NCBI GenBank assembly: GCA_026413225.1
Contig: CM048576.1
Span: 2,116,501-2,180,500, forward strand
Direction of reading: 5' to 3'
DNA: 64,000 nt
Source: Otis tarda
Lineage: Eukaryota > Chordata > Aves > Otidiformes > Otididae
Positions 45,801 to 59,600 of this stretch are shown here, piece after piece (the first letter of the stretch is position 1; each line of letters opens with the position of its first letter). The position numbers and the translations under genes were made by a program. A model generated the notes under the pieces. The model saw only the letters and a program-made list of their open reading frames with translations, was not told where the DNA came from and did not search any database.

Positions 45801-48800
45801 GTGAGGATTTACTCTTGTTCCTTTCCAAAGGATTTATTTCACAACGATGGGCAGGAAGTTTGAATTAGAATAGAAAAACAGAAGACCACATCCAAAGGGT
45901 GGTGAAATCAGTGACAGCTGGGCTATAGTTTTCTTACAGCCTTGGATTAAGCCCAAACCTCTACAAAATTAGTTTCTGTGAGGACAAAAAAGTGTGAGGT
46001 TTTACCTTTTTCCTCTTTGTACTATTGCATTTCCTTTTATATTCTTTTTCTCTTTCGCAAGCTATTGATTCTCATTTTGTCTTTTATTTACTGCCAGTTC
46101 TCCTGTTATGTCAGGAATCCTATACTGAAATACTGTTTTGTTTTCTGCACACACCATTTTGTTTTCAGCATTCACAGCCTTTAAATAAAGAAATGGCTTT
46201 GCTGTTCTCTGTGAAGGTGGCTGCCAGTTGGCTCGCTAGTGTTTGAGTTTATAATGCAGAATGAATAAAGGGAATAGCCGGACAAGTCTTCCAGCACTGG
46301 GAGATATTTTGCTTTCATCACAAAGATATCGAGTCCATTCAGAAAATGATGACAGGGACGGTTTTGGCTGAAGACACTATAGGATTTGTTGAGCAGCTTA
46401 TTTCTTTCCAGTGAAATCCATGAGGATTTCAGGAGTCTATCCACAGTGTGAAGACAGGGAGAGAGTTAGACATCTGTTCTTAAGGGCTTCTCTGAAACCT
46501 CCATGGAGGTCTGCTGCTCATTTCGGCAAGTTCAGAAGAGAGAAGGGGTAAATTACACATGCACGGATTTGAACTCGTGAGGTTACTGCAAGCCTGCCAT
46601 TCCCTTCAACCTCCAGTTTATCCTCCTTTATTAGTCACAAGTTAGTGTAGGTCTGTGTGGTGGCAGCTTTTTCTGGGAACAGAAGCCAATTTGGAAAGGG
46701 AAGGCTGCAAGCAGCCAAGTGAGTGGAGGAAGAGAAAAGGATGAAGAGGTGATAACAATTTTTTGGTGGAAGTAGGACAGTCTTTAATGCTATAGCCTGT
46801 CTCTTTGGGCTCCTTAGGAACAGTCATAGCTACGGTTTGAGATGGAGATCGCACGACGAACTGAAAGCAGATGCGCTCTGAAGGCAGTTAGCTGCTAGCA
46901 ATAAAATGCTAAGTGTTTGGAAAATGCAGTAATTCAGTCATGTGACTTTTATTCCTGTACTTTGGTCACTGACCCTACACTGGCGCTGAAAAATGGAAGT
47001 AGATTGTATTTAGGAAGAAAATGGAAGATGGCTGTCAAAAAAATAAATAAAATGAAGCAGCTAAGCTCATTTTAATTAAAACTCAGGATGCAGTAGTTAT
47101 CTCATTGTCGTAGATGGTTGCAAAGCTCTGCTTCCCACTTGTGTTCATGTTTTGTGTCTGGATCTGATGCAGATGAAGTTCATTCATAGAGTGATACAAA
47201 TATGAGGCTACTTCTGGTAACATGCTATGTAATCAGCCAGGAATTATGCTGCAGCTCTCGCCAATTAGTGCTAACGTGTGGGCTAGCCATAAATATAACA
47301 TGAATTGGGGGATTTTGATTACCTGACTGTACAGGAGCGTGCTCGGGTAGCGTGGAGCTAGGAGAGCGTGAGAAATGCCTTGCCAGGTCTCTGCCACAGG
47401 TTCAGCAGAGGCATTGATCAATTGGGATAGCTCAGTAGGTAGAAAAACTGAGGAATGGGGCAGGAGGGGAATGACCATAAGTCAGTCTTCCTTCTCTGCT
47501 TAGCCGGAGGCAGAAATATCGAAGCAAAATAATCTGGGTTTAGCTCTAACCTTGTCAAACCACAGATAAGCTGAGCTTTCACAATCAAAAATGCTTGTCT
47601 AGCTTGTGCCCTGAGAACGCTGAGCATTTTCTCTCTGTGCTCCTAGGGCTCTGCAAATGAACCACAAATGAGCTTAAAAACTAGAGCAATGTTTGTGGCA
47701 GGTGGATACAGAGTGTGTGAGAGGTACGGGCAGGAACCAGCATGGTCATGGTGGACAGAGAGCTGCCACTGGAGAGGGACACTGGAGCTTGCTGTGTGGC
47801 TTTTTTTCCAGCTGTGCAACAGGTTTGCCTTGTTCTGTGTTGGTTTCCCTAGCCAAAAAAAAAAAAAAACAAACCCCAAAAACAACAGTAATAAATGGAG
47901 CTGTGTAAATAATTGGTGTTTATATTCAGCGCTGTGCTGAAAAGCAGCAAGCAGGCTTCTGGGGAAAGAAGCATTTGTTAGTTTCCCAGGAGGTGGAGGG
48001 AAAACGAAGAAGGAAATATATGTTTCAGGTTGAATGAAAGATTGATTTGTTTTGGAGGAAGCAGGGGGAAGTTATCCATTCTATTACAATTTGGCATATT
48101 TTTAAAATAAAAGATCCTAGTGATGGAGAAAAGAAAGAATTAATTTAAAAAAGACAAATTTCAAAGTTATTTCAACCAAAGAAAAAAAAATTAGAAAAAT
48201 CAAAACATATTTTTGGCATTTTTATCACGTGTGCTGGTCCCTTTGCATATGTCTATCAATAAAGCTGTTACTAGAACCGCCTCCTCTTGTCAATTACAAA
48301 CGTTTTCTCCAAGGCTTAGTGGTTATTTAGTGCCAGCAGAGGTCATTTAGTTAATTCCTGTGTGTATGTAAAGCGAAGAGACACTGAGGTTTCACAGTGC
48401 TGGTGCAGACTCAGCCAGAATCAAGAGAGAGAAACAATATCTGCCTCCACTGCGTTGATCCCTGTGAGACCTGGTAGCTGCTGGAGCGGACAATGGCTGG
48501 ATCATTAGTAATGCTGGAGGCGACTCTGTTACGTTGTTATGCAGGTCCAGATACCACTGATTATTTTTTTTTTGTGCTTTCTGGATGCTGCTCTTGAAGG
48601 ACAAGTAGCTTTTGAAGCAGACCAAGGTTAGATCTGGTGACCTTTACTGATATTTTTTCCTTTTTTTTTTTTTCCTCTTCCCCCCCCCTTTTTTTTTTTT
48701 TTTTTTTTTCCTCCATTGGCTCTGTGTTGGAGACACGTTGTGGGTTAAGCAAATCTTGGTTCAATTCTTTCTCAGGGAAGGATAAGCAAGGGGCCCACAC

Positions 48801-51800
48801 ATGTCAGGAGCGTGAGATTGGCTGGAAGATACTGTTGATTAGCTAAGACATTCAGAATTGTTTTCAGCAGTGCTCTGACACTCAGGGAGAGAGCAGGAAA
48901 AGCACACCTTGGCTTTACGTGGGGATCCTGTGCAGCTAATAAACGTGTGGGACCTGTATCAGAAGCAGATAAATGAGCTGTTAAGTCCTGTGGTCAGTAA
49001 GTAGGGGAGTAGATGGAATCAGCTGCGTTAAGTTCAGTTGCATCTCCGAGTGTTTGCTTATTCATATGGATGAGATGGAGAGGAAGGATGGCGAAGGCAG
49101 CAGGCTGCAGGCAGGATGGATGCAAATACAGGAATACACTGGAACAATGTGTGTGTCTTCATGATTAGGTCTGGCAGTGTACTGCATGCAGCCCAGCGGA
49201 GATGGGACATCTAAGGTGCAGTTATTCACAAAACCAGTGGAGGAAGAGGAAGGAGCTATCGGCTGTTGATCTCACTGATGGGTAATGCTGACTGTTCACT
49301 GGTCAGCATCTTAAGTTGGAGGAGACTGCAGCATTGGCAGTGCGTGCTAGTGTTTTATGGCCTCTTATAAGCACGTGGGGAGCTGAGGCTGTCTTGTTAT
49401 GCTCTGGATAGAGAAGGAAAACTGAGCCAGCTAGGAGGCAGTAAGAAGAACTCATGGCCAAGTTGTAATTTGGAGCTTTCTGTAAATTTGCCTTCTGTAA
49501 TGGGAGGGGATGAAATACACAGTTAAAAGCAGAACTAAAAAAAAGGTGTCACCTTTAATAACTGCAGATGAAAAGGGCAACAAAAGAGTGACCAGCAGCT
49601 TATTAGCTGTTCCTAACCTCCAGCAAGATGCTCTCCAGCCCAGCTCAAGCAACAAACTGCTTATGCTTCTTGCTGCTGGTTACCTGGTGGCTTTAGTTCT
49701 CTGAGTGTTACTGCAAATAAATGTCTGCAGTTCAGAGCCAACTTTAAAAAAAAAAAAAGGTGCAAAGGATAGAATAATGGAAAGGAGGAAATGGGTCCTC
49801 ACAAAGAGAATTAATGGCCCACCAGGCTGGTCTCTGTGAGCTCTGAGCCCTGCTTTGTGAGAAACCAAGAAGAATGGTGCTGATGCAGAGCAGGAAGGTG
49901 TGTGGGGAAGGAAGAATATGCACTATGTGGGAGTGACAGGACAGAGGGACGAACACGAGGAGGCAATTGCAGCTGAGGGAGTTGTACAGGGTCAGCATAC
50001 AGAGAATGAAGATAAACATTCAGGAAGAGAGCAGTATGGCAAGTGAATATACAACAGTGATTTGTAAGAAAGCTTTGAGGGGATATTTTAACAAGGCCTG
50101 AATATCTGTGCCTGTTGGGACTGAGCCTGCATTCTTTCACTTTCACATTGCAACCAAGCCCAGCAGTAAGTAAAAGTTGGCACCATCCTGTGCCCCAGAG
50201 TGAAATGAGTCAGGAAGTGGTGCTCGCGTCCCCCAGAAGATGAGTTCTGCTAGGCATTGTGGGTTTCAGCTTCAGGGTTAAATGAGCCGGGTGCAGTCTG
50301 TGTCACTATGGAGATGACTGCTGAAGGGCAGGATTGGGTCAGAAAGGCACTCGGAAGCAAAGAGCTGCTGTGACAGGTCCTGGCTAAAAAGAGACTCTAA
50401 GATTCAAATCTGGCATTTCTATCTTTGTTGCTGGCTTAAATAAATACCTCTGGTGTGGTGGATAACCAGTCAGCCAGCAGGTAAATGGCTGGAGGAGAGG
50501 GATGTGCAGGGCAGTTACCTAAGCATCAGCAGAGGATCTAATCCAGCCCCTCTGGTACCACCTGGCTTTGATGTGGTTCTGAAATCAGCTTTTGCTGGGT
50601 CTCTGAAGCAGGATATTGCTTCAGCAGTGCAAACTGCTGCTCCCTGCAGAAAATTAATAAGGAGACCTTGGATTCCACCCTGCATCTGACCCTAAGCAGC
50701 TAAATAGGTTACACTAAGTTTTAAGAATTGCCCCAGTTTTCCTTTTAATAGGCAATTCTTCTGCTTAATTTGCAGAACAAGCAAAAAGCTATTATGTAAA
50801 ATTTATCAGCAGCAATTGGCTCTCATTAGAGATTGGGAGCAGGAGGTTTCTTCGTAAGAGGGAAGGATCCTCCAAATTTTCACTTACCAGCATTAATTTC
50901 CTGGCACTTATGCTGACCTGTGCCCTGAACAAATTCAGATACTGAGCCATCAACATTTTTCCTATTCTCACAAGAACAGTTCTCACAATCTTTCAGTCTG
51001 GTTTTAGAAGTTCTCAAGCAGTCAGTAACCATTTCTGTTAGAAGCACATGGTCCAGGCTGAATGAAGTGCCTGTAAATTGTGGTGCTGCTACTACAGTGT
51101 TTGAGCCGTGAATTTTGCTGTGTGGAGCGAACTCGACTCTAATAGAAATATTTTGTTCGAGGGTGTTAGAGTGCAGTTGTGTGCAGAGCTCCTTGCTGGG
51201 CCAGCAAGTTGGGCCGTAAGTGTCTGTGCGGATGGGACATAGGGAACGTCAACCTTTACATGCCACATGGATTCCAGTTGGGTCCTGAAACTCATTCCTG
51301 AGTCTAACAACTTTGCCAGAAGAGCTGTGGTTACTGATACCTGCAAGGCTGCCTCTTTTTTAACACTCTTTTCTCTTAAGTCCTCCGCTGCAGACGTAGA
51401 GCCGCTGTTGTTATTTCTCAGAGACCAGAAAACAACATGATTTGAAATTGCTCATGTTTTCTTCATGGCTGCAGCAGCATCTTTTGGCTCCAGCTGAAGA
51501 CAGCTGTGACGTGCGTTGTGTAGGGGGACAGGTAACTGTAAAATACCTTCCTATGAGAGACATTAAGGAAGTGGAAATTATTACTGCCATTGAAACATTC
51601 AGATGGGGATTTTTTCCTTCTTTTCCCCCTACAGTAAATGTTAATTATACATGAAGGTTCACTACAGCAGAAGGGATTATAATTAATTTATATTTGAACT
51701 ATAATAGATTTCACTACAAACTACATTTCATTGCAACAAAGTGTATTATGACTGTTGTTTGCTGCCAGCAGTTTACATAAACCAACCACAAAGCATTGCA

Positions 51801-52905
51801 TCCATTAATCCTGCATTAAGGACAGCAGCAGGCAGATAAAACTATGGGAAAAAAAATGAATTAAGTCTGTTTAACTTGTGAACAGGAACCTTGTACTTGC
51901 TGCAGAACCTCTGTAATCTAACCTGAGAAATGCAAAGAGGAGTGGATTGTACCACATTAATTTGTGAGGTAATATTTGGATCCAAATCCATGTCTGAAAT
52001 GCCTGGAAATGAGAATTTATCTGTGTGTTATCTCTACTTTAAACTGCGAAAAAATTAGAATCCATCTGAAAGAAGAATAGCCCTTTGTTCTTCTCGATGC
52101 CCTGCCTCACATTCCAAAGCAGTATGAAGACAATAGTGACCTACAGGGCAACAAGCAGGTTTTTATTCTTGATCTGATGGAAGATCATTTACTTTCCTGT
52201 GCTTCTCTCTCCTTTTCCAACATCACCTACGTAGTTTTATGGGATGAGAGTTTCTCCAAGGCAGGGATTATGCTTACAAAGGTAGGCTGGAGCAACTCCC
52301 ACACCAGAGCCCCTGTCATAGTAAGTATTAATCCAAACATGCCAAACGGTGTATTAAAAGCATAAGGCGGCAAGTTGATAACTTTTAATTAGCACCTTCT
52401 AATTTATTGCCACTAACACACTAACCTCACAGTTCTCTCTCCTTGTAATCTTTTTCTGATGTCTCAGTGATATCAATTCTTGGATGTTGGTTTCTTTGCC
52501 ATCAGGCAGACCTTGACACGTTACAGCCCTTCACTGGGGAGCGTGTCTGCTGATGCATCTGTTGCACTGAGTGCTGTTGCCTTCTGTCTCTGAACATAAT
52601 ATAACAAGCTTTCATCCGTAGACAGGAGCTTCATCCCTGATGACCCAATCTCAGACTGCAGAAAAGGGCAAGATGACTTCAACAAACAGCTCGACAGCTG
52701 TTGTGAACAGCCGAGAGGAAAGGTCAGAGCCAGACCTCCTCTGCCACTGATGAATGTTTCCTCTCCTGCCCTGCCAGGGTTTGGCTGAGCAATGTAAAAT
52801 GCAGCAGAAAGGGCCAGGGGAGAGAAGAGTTGGGAACAAGCAATACAAATAATGTCAGTTTGCCCAACAAAGAAGAGAATTTGGGTTTTGGAACTGTGGC
52901 CAGAC
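42870..52905 (+). other. Probable first intron of the CpG-island gene, left half
   Basis: No coding exon can be confirmed. An AATAAA at 43145-43150 could end short, intronically polyadenylated transcripts. At 44150-44810 both strands hold long open frames (164 codons minus, 119 codons plus), without a convincing start or splice context. Other points are a homopyrimidine run (48653-48714) and an AT-rich, TAAT-dense stretch at 51640-51850 that could be a conserved element. Confidence 0.35.
48653..48714 (+). repeat. 62-nt uninterrupted homopyrimidine run
   Basis: T-runs of 6, 13 and 21, separated by short C/CT stretches and one run of 8 Cs, form 62 nt with no purine on the plus strand. Long pyrimidine runs with partial mirror symmetry can form triplex (H-) DNA and stall polymerases. 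Length is likely variable between individuals. Confidence 0.75.
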
Positions 52906-52912
52906 TTGGCAA

Positions 52913-52976
52913 AATCATAGAATCGGGGATTGGTTTGGATTGGAAGGGACCTTTAAAGGCCATCTAGTCCAAAAGG
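52913..52976 (-). mobile_element. CR1 LINE 3' end, 5'-truncated
   Basis: AAATCATAGAATCGGGGATT, then GGTTTGGATTGGAAGGGACC and AAAGGCCATCTAGTCCAA are the reverse complement of the CR1 tail, including the terminal ATTCTATGATT part. About 64 bp remain. Confidence 0.85.
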
Positions 52977-52979
52977 CTG

Positions 52980-55900
52980 AGACTCTCTCTCAAAACAATG
53001 AAAACCCTTTCCACAGAAAGCATTCATGGCTGTTTGAGTTAATGGCCAGGTCACTGATTATCCCTTTGTGATTTGTTTTTACAAAATGCCTTGGGAGTCG
53101 TTTGGTTTTTAGAACTAGCACTCTGCAGAATTCCCACTTCTTTTCCTGCTTCTTTTGGAGGCGTTCCAGAACATCTTTGCCTGAGGAACACAGGACATGA
53201 ATGTGGCTTCTTGGGAGCTTGATTGCCATCTCCTCAGGCCAGGCACACTCTCCTTTTTGGGCATCCAGTGCTTGACTGGTAATAAGGAGTTTCACTGTCT
53301 GCTGTTGCTGTGCCAATGTAGAGCAGCACTCGTGCATGGTTGGCCCTGGTGTGACAGGGGAGCAGCACTGCCCCAGCTGTGTTGGTAGCCTGATGCAGGA
53401 ACCAGTATCAGGCTCTGGAGATGCAAGTCACCCTCACCTAGAGGAGCTCAGATGATTGAGGGGGTTACGTGTCAGCTTTTATCTTCCTCAGAGGGCTGTT
53501 AAAAGCCATGCTGATATTGCAGCTGGGGTCTGTGTACGTGGCACACCTGGATGTGCTCTAACTATCTTTAAACTAGAGAGCTTAGGCACCAGAAAATCAA
53601 AACAGCAGCAGCACAGCACTCTGCAGTCAGCGCAAGCCTGCCCGAGACCGTGGAAAATAAGTTGCTAGCTGAAGTGCTATTGCCCTCAGCTCCTGTGCTC
53701 TTCAGTGTACCTCGATTAAGCAGGCCTGTGTCGCTATCATCTTGAGGCAGTGCTGAAGCACACTCTACACTGAGGCATTCCTTGCCCAATTTGCACTTTC
53801 TTTGCTTTCTGGCTATTTCAAGGCTATTCTGAAGGCACTTATGGCCACTTCAGCAAAGTCTGGTTTGCTTCCAAGTGCTTTCTTACACGATTCATACTTA
53901 CATTCTAGCTGTAAAATTAACAGACTGTTTTATTACACAGGCTTTATTATTCGGGAGGACCCATCCAAGGGCTAGGAGTAGTTTTAGTCTCAGCAGAATG
54001 ATACCTTGGCAGTAAAGCAGTTTTTCTACTAAGATTTTGTTAGAGGTATTTGCTGTGAAAGGGAGAGCAGGTCCTAAAGAGGCTACTCTGGCTCCACTTG
54101 ACATAAGAAGATGCAGGATAGGGTGTCCTAATTTTGGAGCAGCACAGAGCAACAATGAGGCTAGTCCCTTCTCAGGAGGTGCTGTGGGAAATAGAGAAAT
54201 GGAGCTCTAGTGGCAGCATTGCAATGCTACCGTGTTGAGGAGAAGCCACTGCAGGAAGTGTGGTGATGCTGTGGCTGTTAAAGACCTGTCACCATTTCCT
54301 TCCCACACACCCCACAGTATGAATCACGGTGTGGTGAAAAATACCCACAGAAACCACTTTTCCTGTGTCATCTGAATATGTACGTTGTCCTAAAATGACA
54401 ACTGCTGTCGTCTGAGGTGCGAGATCAGAAATGGTTCCCAGAAATTCCTCCTGTCCTGCAGTGAGGCAGACACAGCAGTCCCACAATAGCAGGCTGGGTG
54501 GGGCGAGTCATCTGCCTATTTAGTTGCCTCTGACGCAGCCTCTGAGGTAAAAGATCATTTCCAGCAAGCACTCAGCATGAAAATATGATTTTGCTGCTGC
54601 TTTGCAGTTGCCAGTCTCACTAATTTCTACTCTGATGTCACCAGCAGCGGCCCCATTACAGTTATTTATAGTGTTTGTGCCGTGGGCTTTGGTTGTGCTC
54701 AAGGCTCTGTTGCTGGTCCGCAAGGAAGGGAAGAGCGGCTCTGGCGCTTTCAGTGACATCTCTCAGCCTGGAGTGTATTTCAGGTTCTTCGTGTCACACT
54801 TGGACTGCCTGGATCTGTCCTGTACACCTGCCTGTACCTTGGTTTCTCCAGCAAACTGAGCCATCCTGGGGCTTATTTTAGTTATTTAGAACTTAGCTTA
54901 AAAAATGCAGTAAGTCATGAGACCAAGCAAATCCGATAAAGACGCTTCAGGGGAAGACAGTCTGCAAAGCCAGATGCAAATGCAGCCAACCAGAAACCAA
55001 AAACATATTAGTACTGAGAGAGCAGGCAATTATTCTCCTATTAGAGTTGCAGGATTTGCAGTGTGTATGACTTCAGAGCTACTTCAGGACAGCCAGGCGT
55101 CCCTTTTTGGCTGAAAATGGGTGCTTTGAAGCCCGTGTCTTTCCCGGCATGACACCCATGAGCTGCAATTAATTGATGCATTTCAGAAGCCTGTAGCAGT
55201 CTGTGTGAGAAGGACCTTTGCAGCTCTGATGCCGCTAATCCTAAAATTTAAAGAAGAGGAAGGAGCAGCCAGGGCTTGGGTATTTACCTGCAGAGGTTTA
55301 AATCTCCAGACTTTGTGTCCGTAAGCTATTCTGCCTGAAAGCTGAACTTCTCAGGTTATCTAATGACTCTGGGAGCTAAGGCTTTTTAGGAAAGTACCAA
55401 ATTTCATCAGAGACAGTACATCTGTAAGCACTGGAAACTCTGCAGTCAAAAAGGATGTCCCAGAAGAGCTATTTCAGCACTTAAGCTGATATCTAGTGTG
55501 AAGTGTGTACTGGTGTCAGTGTGTAGGAGAGAGACTTTGGCAGATAGCACGTCTCTACAGCTTGTCTCTTTAAGACATCCCATAAACTACATGGCCTGGA
55601 ATCATTCCTTGGTTTAAAATTTTTTTTACATTGAACTTGTGCCCCGTTCCTTATGCATCTCACATTTTTCTGCAATACTTCAACTTGTAAGAAGCCACTC
55701 AATGTATTAATGATCAGGAAATAATAACTTTCTCAACCCAGGGCCAAGTATCCTCCGTCTCCCTGCCATCTGTAATAACAGCACGTTTAATGGATGTGTG
55801 TGCGATGGGCTCTTCAGAACCCTCAGGGAAGTGCAGGGCTACACCGAGAGCACGGTTGCTCGGCTGCTGCTGGAGAATTTAAGACTCTTTCCAATTTTTT
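52980..55900 (+). other. Non-coding stretch, probable intron
   Basis: No supported gene. Short open frames on both strands have no splice or start context that I would trust. Confidence 0.35.
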
Positions 55901-55904
55901 TCAG

Positions 55905-56051
55905 TGCCAGTTTGGTGACTTTCCCAGTGACGTCAGTCTCCGTTACCCGCAGCAGGTTCTGTGTGGTTTCCTGTCTGACCTGGGAGCCGATTTCTCCATC
56001 GGCACGAGGATCTTGTGCGTGTGCAGTGAGCCTCCCGTGGCAGAGATGATG
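55905..56051 (+). other. Candidate 147-nt internal exon
   Basis: A strong acceptor (CTCTTTCCAATTTTTTTCAG) and donor (ATGATG|GTAAAC) bracket 49 open codons in phase 0, containing FGDFPSDVSLRYPQQVLCGF and LSDLGADFSIGTRILCVCSE. The block is more G+C- and CpG-rich than its flanks, as exons often are. It could be exon 2 of the CpG-island gene if that gene uses the 42662 start, whose exon 1 also ends in phase 0. The minus strand is open here too (SQVRQETTQNLLRVTETDVT), which weakens the case. The family is not recognised. Confidence 0.3.
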
Positions 56052-56059
56052 GTAAACAG

Positions 56060-56525
56060 CAAGAACCACTTGGTTGCAGGGTCTCCCAGCAATTGCCGTA
56101 AGTGATGGAGGAGGCTGTCAATCAGCAGTCAGCAGCATCAGCGTTATGTTAAATCACATATACAAGAGTGGCTGCCTCTGCTTGTAATTTGCCACTGGGT
56201 ATCAATTACAGCTTGCCAGATCGCTCCCTGACAGCCTTACTCCACGCTGCTGCTGTTGTGTTGTCCGTGCTGCGTGCCTTTTGTGAATTTAGAGGCAGTG
56301 TAGGATATTGCCTCCCGACCCAAGAGAAGTCCCACTTTGAGGGACACTTTTGAGAGTGATTGGTCACAACCATTAGACCTAACACGTGGCTTGTTCTGCC
56401 ATCTAATTCATTGTCAAGAGACTGGCACTAGGGAAAACGCAATTACTGGACTTGATGTAGGAATCGCAGACTTAAAGCTGATGGCCTTCGTTAAGTGATA
56501 TGGCCTCCACTAGGCATTAATCACT
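56060..56525. other. Non-coding stretch
   Basis: Single-copy-looking sequence between the exon candidate and a MIR relic. Nothing further supported. Confidence 0.4.
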
Positions 56526-56529
56526 CTGA

Positions 56530-56690
56530 GACTTTGAACCCAGGGACTTGGACTATTTTTTGCAACCCTGTCGACTGTCAGCTGTGTGTCTCTGGGCAAG
56601 TCTTGTCTTCTCCCTGTGGCCTAAAAAGCCCCTCAGCTGAACAAAGCATGTAATAATACTGAAGTGCCTCTAAAGACTAGGTCGTTGATG
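56530..56690 (+). mobile_element. MIR SINE relic
   Basis: CAGCTGTGTGTCTCTGGGCA followed by AGTCTTGTCTTCTCCCTGTG and GCCTAAAAAG matches the MIR core (agctgtgtgaccttgggcaagtcacttaacctctctgtgcct) in order. Upstream GACTTTGAACCCAGGGACTT and downstream AGCATGTAATAATACTGAAG fit the rest loosely. Confidence 0.65.
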
Positions 56691-56699
56691 AATGAATTC

Positions 56700-59600
56700 T
56701 TAGAGCTTTTTTTTTTTACATTTTTGAATACCAGCTGCTATTTTAGTGCAAAGTAATATTGATTATCATCGTGCATATGTAGTACAGTAAGTAGTTATTC
56801 ATTTCCTTATTGCTTCTCTTCTCTGATATGATCCTTATTGGTACCTCAGGAGGCAGGTTAATAAAACTCTGTCTATTTACATTAAATACCAAGGGAAGCA
56901 TTACCATTAGTACAATCCCACTCGCTGTCCTAGCAAAACCCATCCATTTGGCACAAGGCTCCAAGGCGCCCTTCCAGCATGTCTCCTGAGCACCAGGCTG
57001 GGATTCTGCAGTGATATATGTTTCCTTTCTTTTTCTTCTGCTGCATTTTGTAACTGCTTGTCTGACCTGGCGTTGCTACCTGTCGTAGAGAGGCTGCTTT
57101 TTTCCTGAGTAATCTCACAGTACATATTTTTATGGGTATATTGAAGATAATGATCCTGCTTCTGAATGGGAGATAAGAGCTGCTGGCTTTTAACTCATAT
57201 GAAAAGCTTGAGATACTACTGCGATGAGGACTATGTGTGAAGACAGAACAGTGTCACGACTGGTAAGAGAGTGAATGCTGTGGCAATTTTGATATGAACA
57301 GCAACCTTCTCAGCATTAAGCATATTGTATTATGTTGCAGGAATAAGGCTTTAGACCCAGACTGGCAAAGGTGATAAAGTGGTGCTGAATTCAGCAGCAT
57401 TTGGGCATCTAAATACCTTTGTAGATATGGACGTAAATGCCTTATTTAATCTGAATTAACATGACTGAAAAAGTGGAGCGTTAGCACAGTGGAACACGCT
57501 CTGTCTGTGGCTGTCTCTCCACTTTGCACTGTAACTGCCATTTTGTATTATGGGATGCACATGTTGCCAGCCTTGCCCCAGGCAAGGTTAACGAATTGCA
57601 TTTCCTCTGATCTGCCTGGCTTCAGAGCGCCACACCATAACTTGTTGAAGAATCATCAGTGGGAAACTATTGCACGGCAATCTGGAGCCATTGGCTTTGA
57701 TTGTCTCTGGGTGGTTGGCCAAATGCCATGATCAACAGATTTGCAACGCGGTGATGCCAGTGTGGTGGGTGTCTCAGTTTGTTTTCAGCCCAACGCATGG
57801 CAAAAGGCTGAACAGTGCTGGGAAGCCAAAAACATCCGCTGGAAGCAGGACAGCGCAGGAGAGAGGGCAAGCAGGATCCTGCCTATCCTTAATGCCCATA
57901 AAGCTCAGGGTTGCAGAGGGACACACAGTTTTCCAGATAGTGTCTTTCCTCTTTCCTTTTGTTTCCAGTATTTCCTGTTTTCTGTCTCCTGTGAGAACAA
58001 AGTCAGCAGAGCTAGGAAGCCTCCTCTCTCCTCACCACGCTACTGCTCAGATTGTGTCTGAAATCTGGAGTGAAGAAGCGACCCGAGCAATTTCACCAGT
58101 GTGTCACCTGCCTTATGCCAATTTTAGTGTGCAAAGGACTTTTTTATGACTTTACCATCCTGTTCCATACGGAGAAGGAGAAACATTATCATTTAATATT
58201 AATCTCCCCTCCATCGGTTCAGGCTGCTTCTGACAGTGTATCAATTAGTTAAACTGGTTTAAAAAATTTCCAGGATTAAAGAGATTAGTTTCTTGTTGAT
58301 TTTGGTAATTCCTGCTGCTTTTGCATCTCTGAGGCTGAGTGCAGCACAGCTGCTGAGTTCCTGTTTGCTCAGGGTTCACCCTATCCAGGGGCAAAATGGA
58401 AATTTTGTTTCCATTTTTAATTGCCAAGTTCCTGTCCTAGTGGTAAGCAGCTCCCGCAAGCTGCATATTAGTAAAACAATTAAAGACCTTTTAGTTGGCA
58501 GTTAGGTGAGCAATCACCTGTACCACTACACAGGGGATGTTAATGGTATGTTTGTGTGAACAGTTAGGATCTTTCTACAGAATTTTGCATTATGAAAGTT
58601 AACTTAAGAGACAACAACATTTGCGGTTCTCCTCTGCGATGGTTTGCATTTCTCGGCTACATAAAGTGACCAATCCCTTCCAGCAGACAGTCGAGGTGAG
58701 TCCACTGTCAGATAAAAGACCTTCATGTGCTACTGTCACGAATTTAAGCAATGTCTAAAGATCTTCTGTTGTCCCCTATGTAGTGTATCTTTGTTAGCTA
58801 TGGAAGAGCAGCTCACCTGCTCTAGCCTACGGGTCGAAATCAGGGCTGCAACTGGCACTTAAGAAAATCCAGGAAAAAGGATTGAAAAGAATAATCAAAG
58901 AGCTTTAAACATCAAAAAGCAAACAGGTCTATGAAATATACATGAAAACACACTAAAACCTCAATCCCAGCATTATCTCTCTCCTATCCAATCATTAATT
59001 CATGGTTTTTTGCTCCCAGGGAAAGTGAACTTCTTAAATGGGTTCTTTGACTGGGTCCTGGCTTTGCTGAGGAACTGCCTGAACAGTCCAGCTCATCACT
59101 CTGACAGAAAGGAATGTTTGTGGCTTCTGTGGTATCCAATAAATGTACCTTTGCCTTAATTAACTGGTCAAACAATCTTGCTTAACAAAGGGAAGACCTA
59201 GTGATATTCCCATCTAAAAGCAAGTTCCTTTAATTACAAATTAATCAGGGAAAAACCCTCAGTAAGCTTTTCTCACTAAGTATTCCCTGTTAGAAAGAAT
59301 CAGATGACCCATTATTTTTCTTCCCAACTGTTTCATGCTGCGTAATAGACTTTATCAATCAGCCCCAGAAACCAATCTTCTCCCAGTCTCCAGCACAGTC
59401 ATCATCAATCACATCTGTGGGCCATGGTGCTAGAGCCTCATCACAACCTTTCCTTTGCTAGCGAGCGTCGCAGCTCGGAGAGAGGTGGAGACATACATTT
59501 CAAATATCGATCATTCTCTCCTGCAGCGAAAGGATGGTGGGAGGGAAGAAGAGAGAGATCGCATGTGTTAAATTGTTTTATTTTTGTTGTCAACGTCTCT

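Noticed and set aside
46559-46582. tRNA B-box-like string on the minus strand (GAGTTCAAATCCGTGCA)
   Set aside because: The T-arm has a mismatch and no acceptor stem, D-arm or A box could be found upstream at the right spacing. It may be a SINE relic or chance.
57670-58149. 159-codon plus-strand open frame overlapping another of 107 codons
   Set aside because: Both lie in a slightly G+C-rich segment with few stops in several frames. There is no clear start context or paired splice sites.
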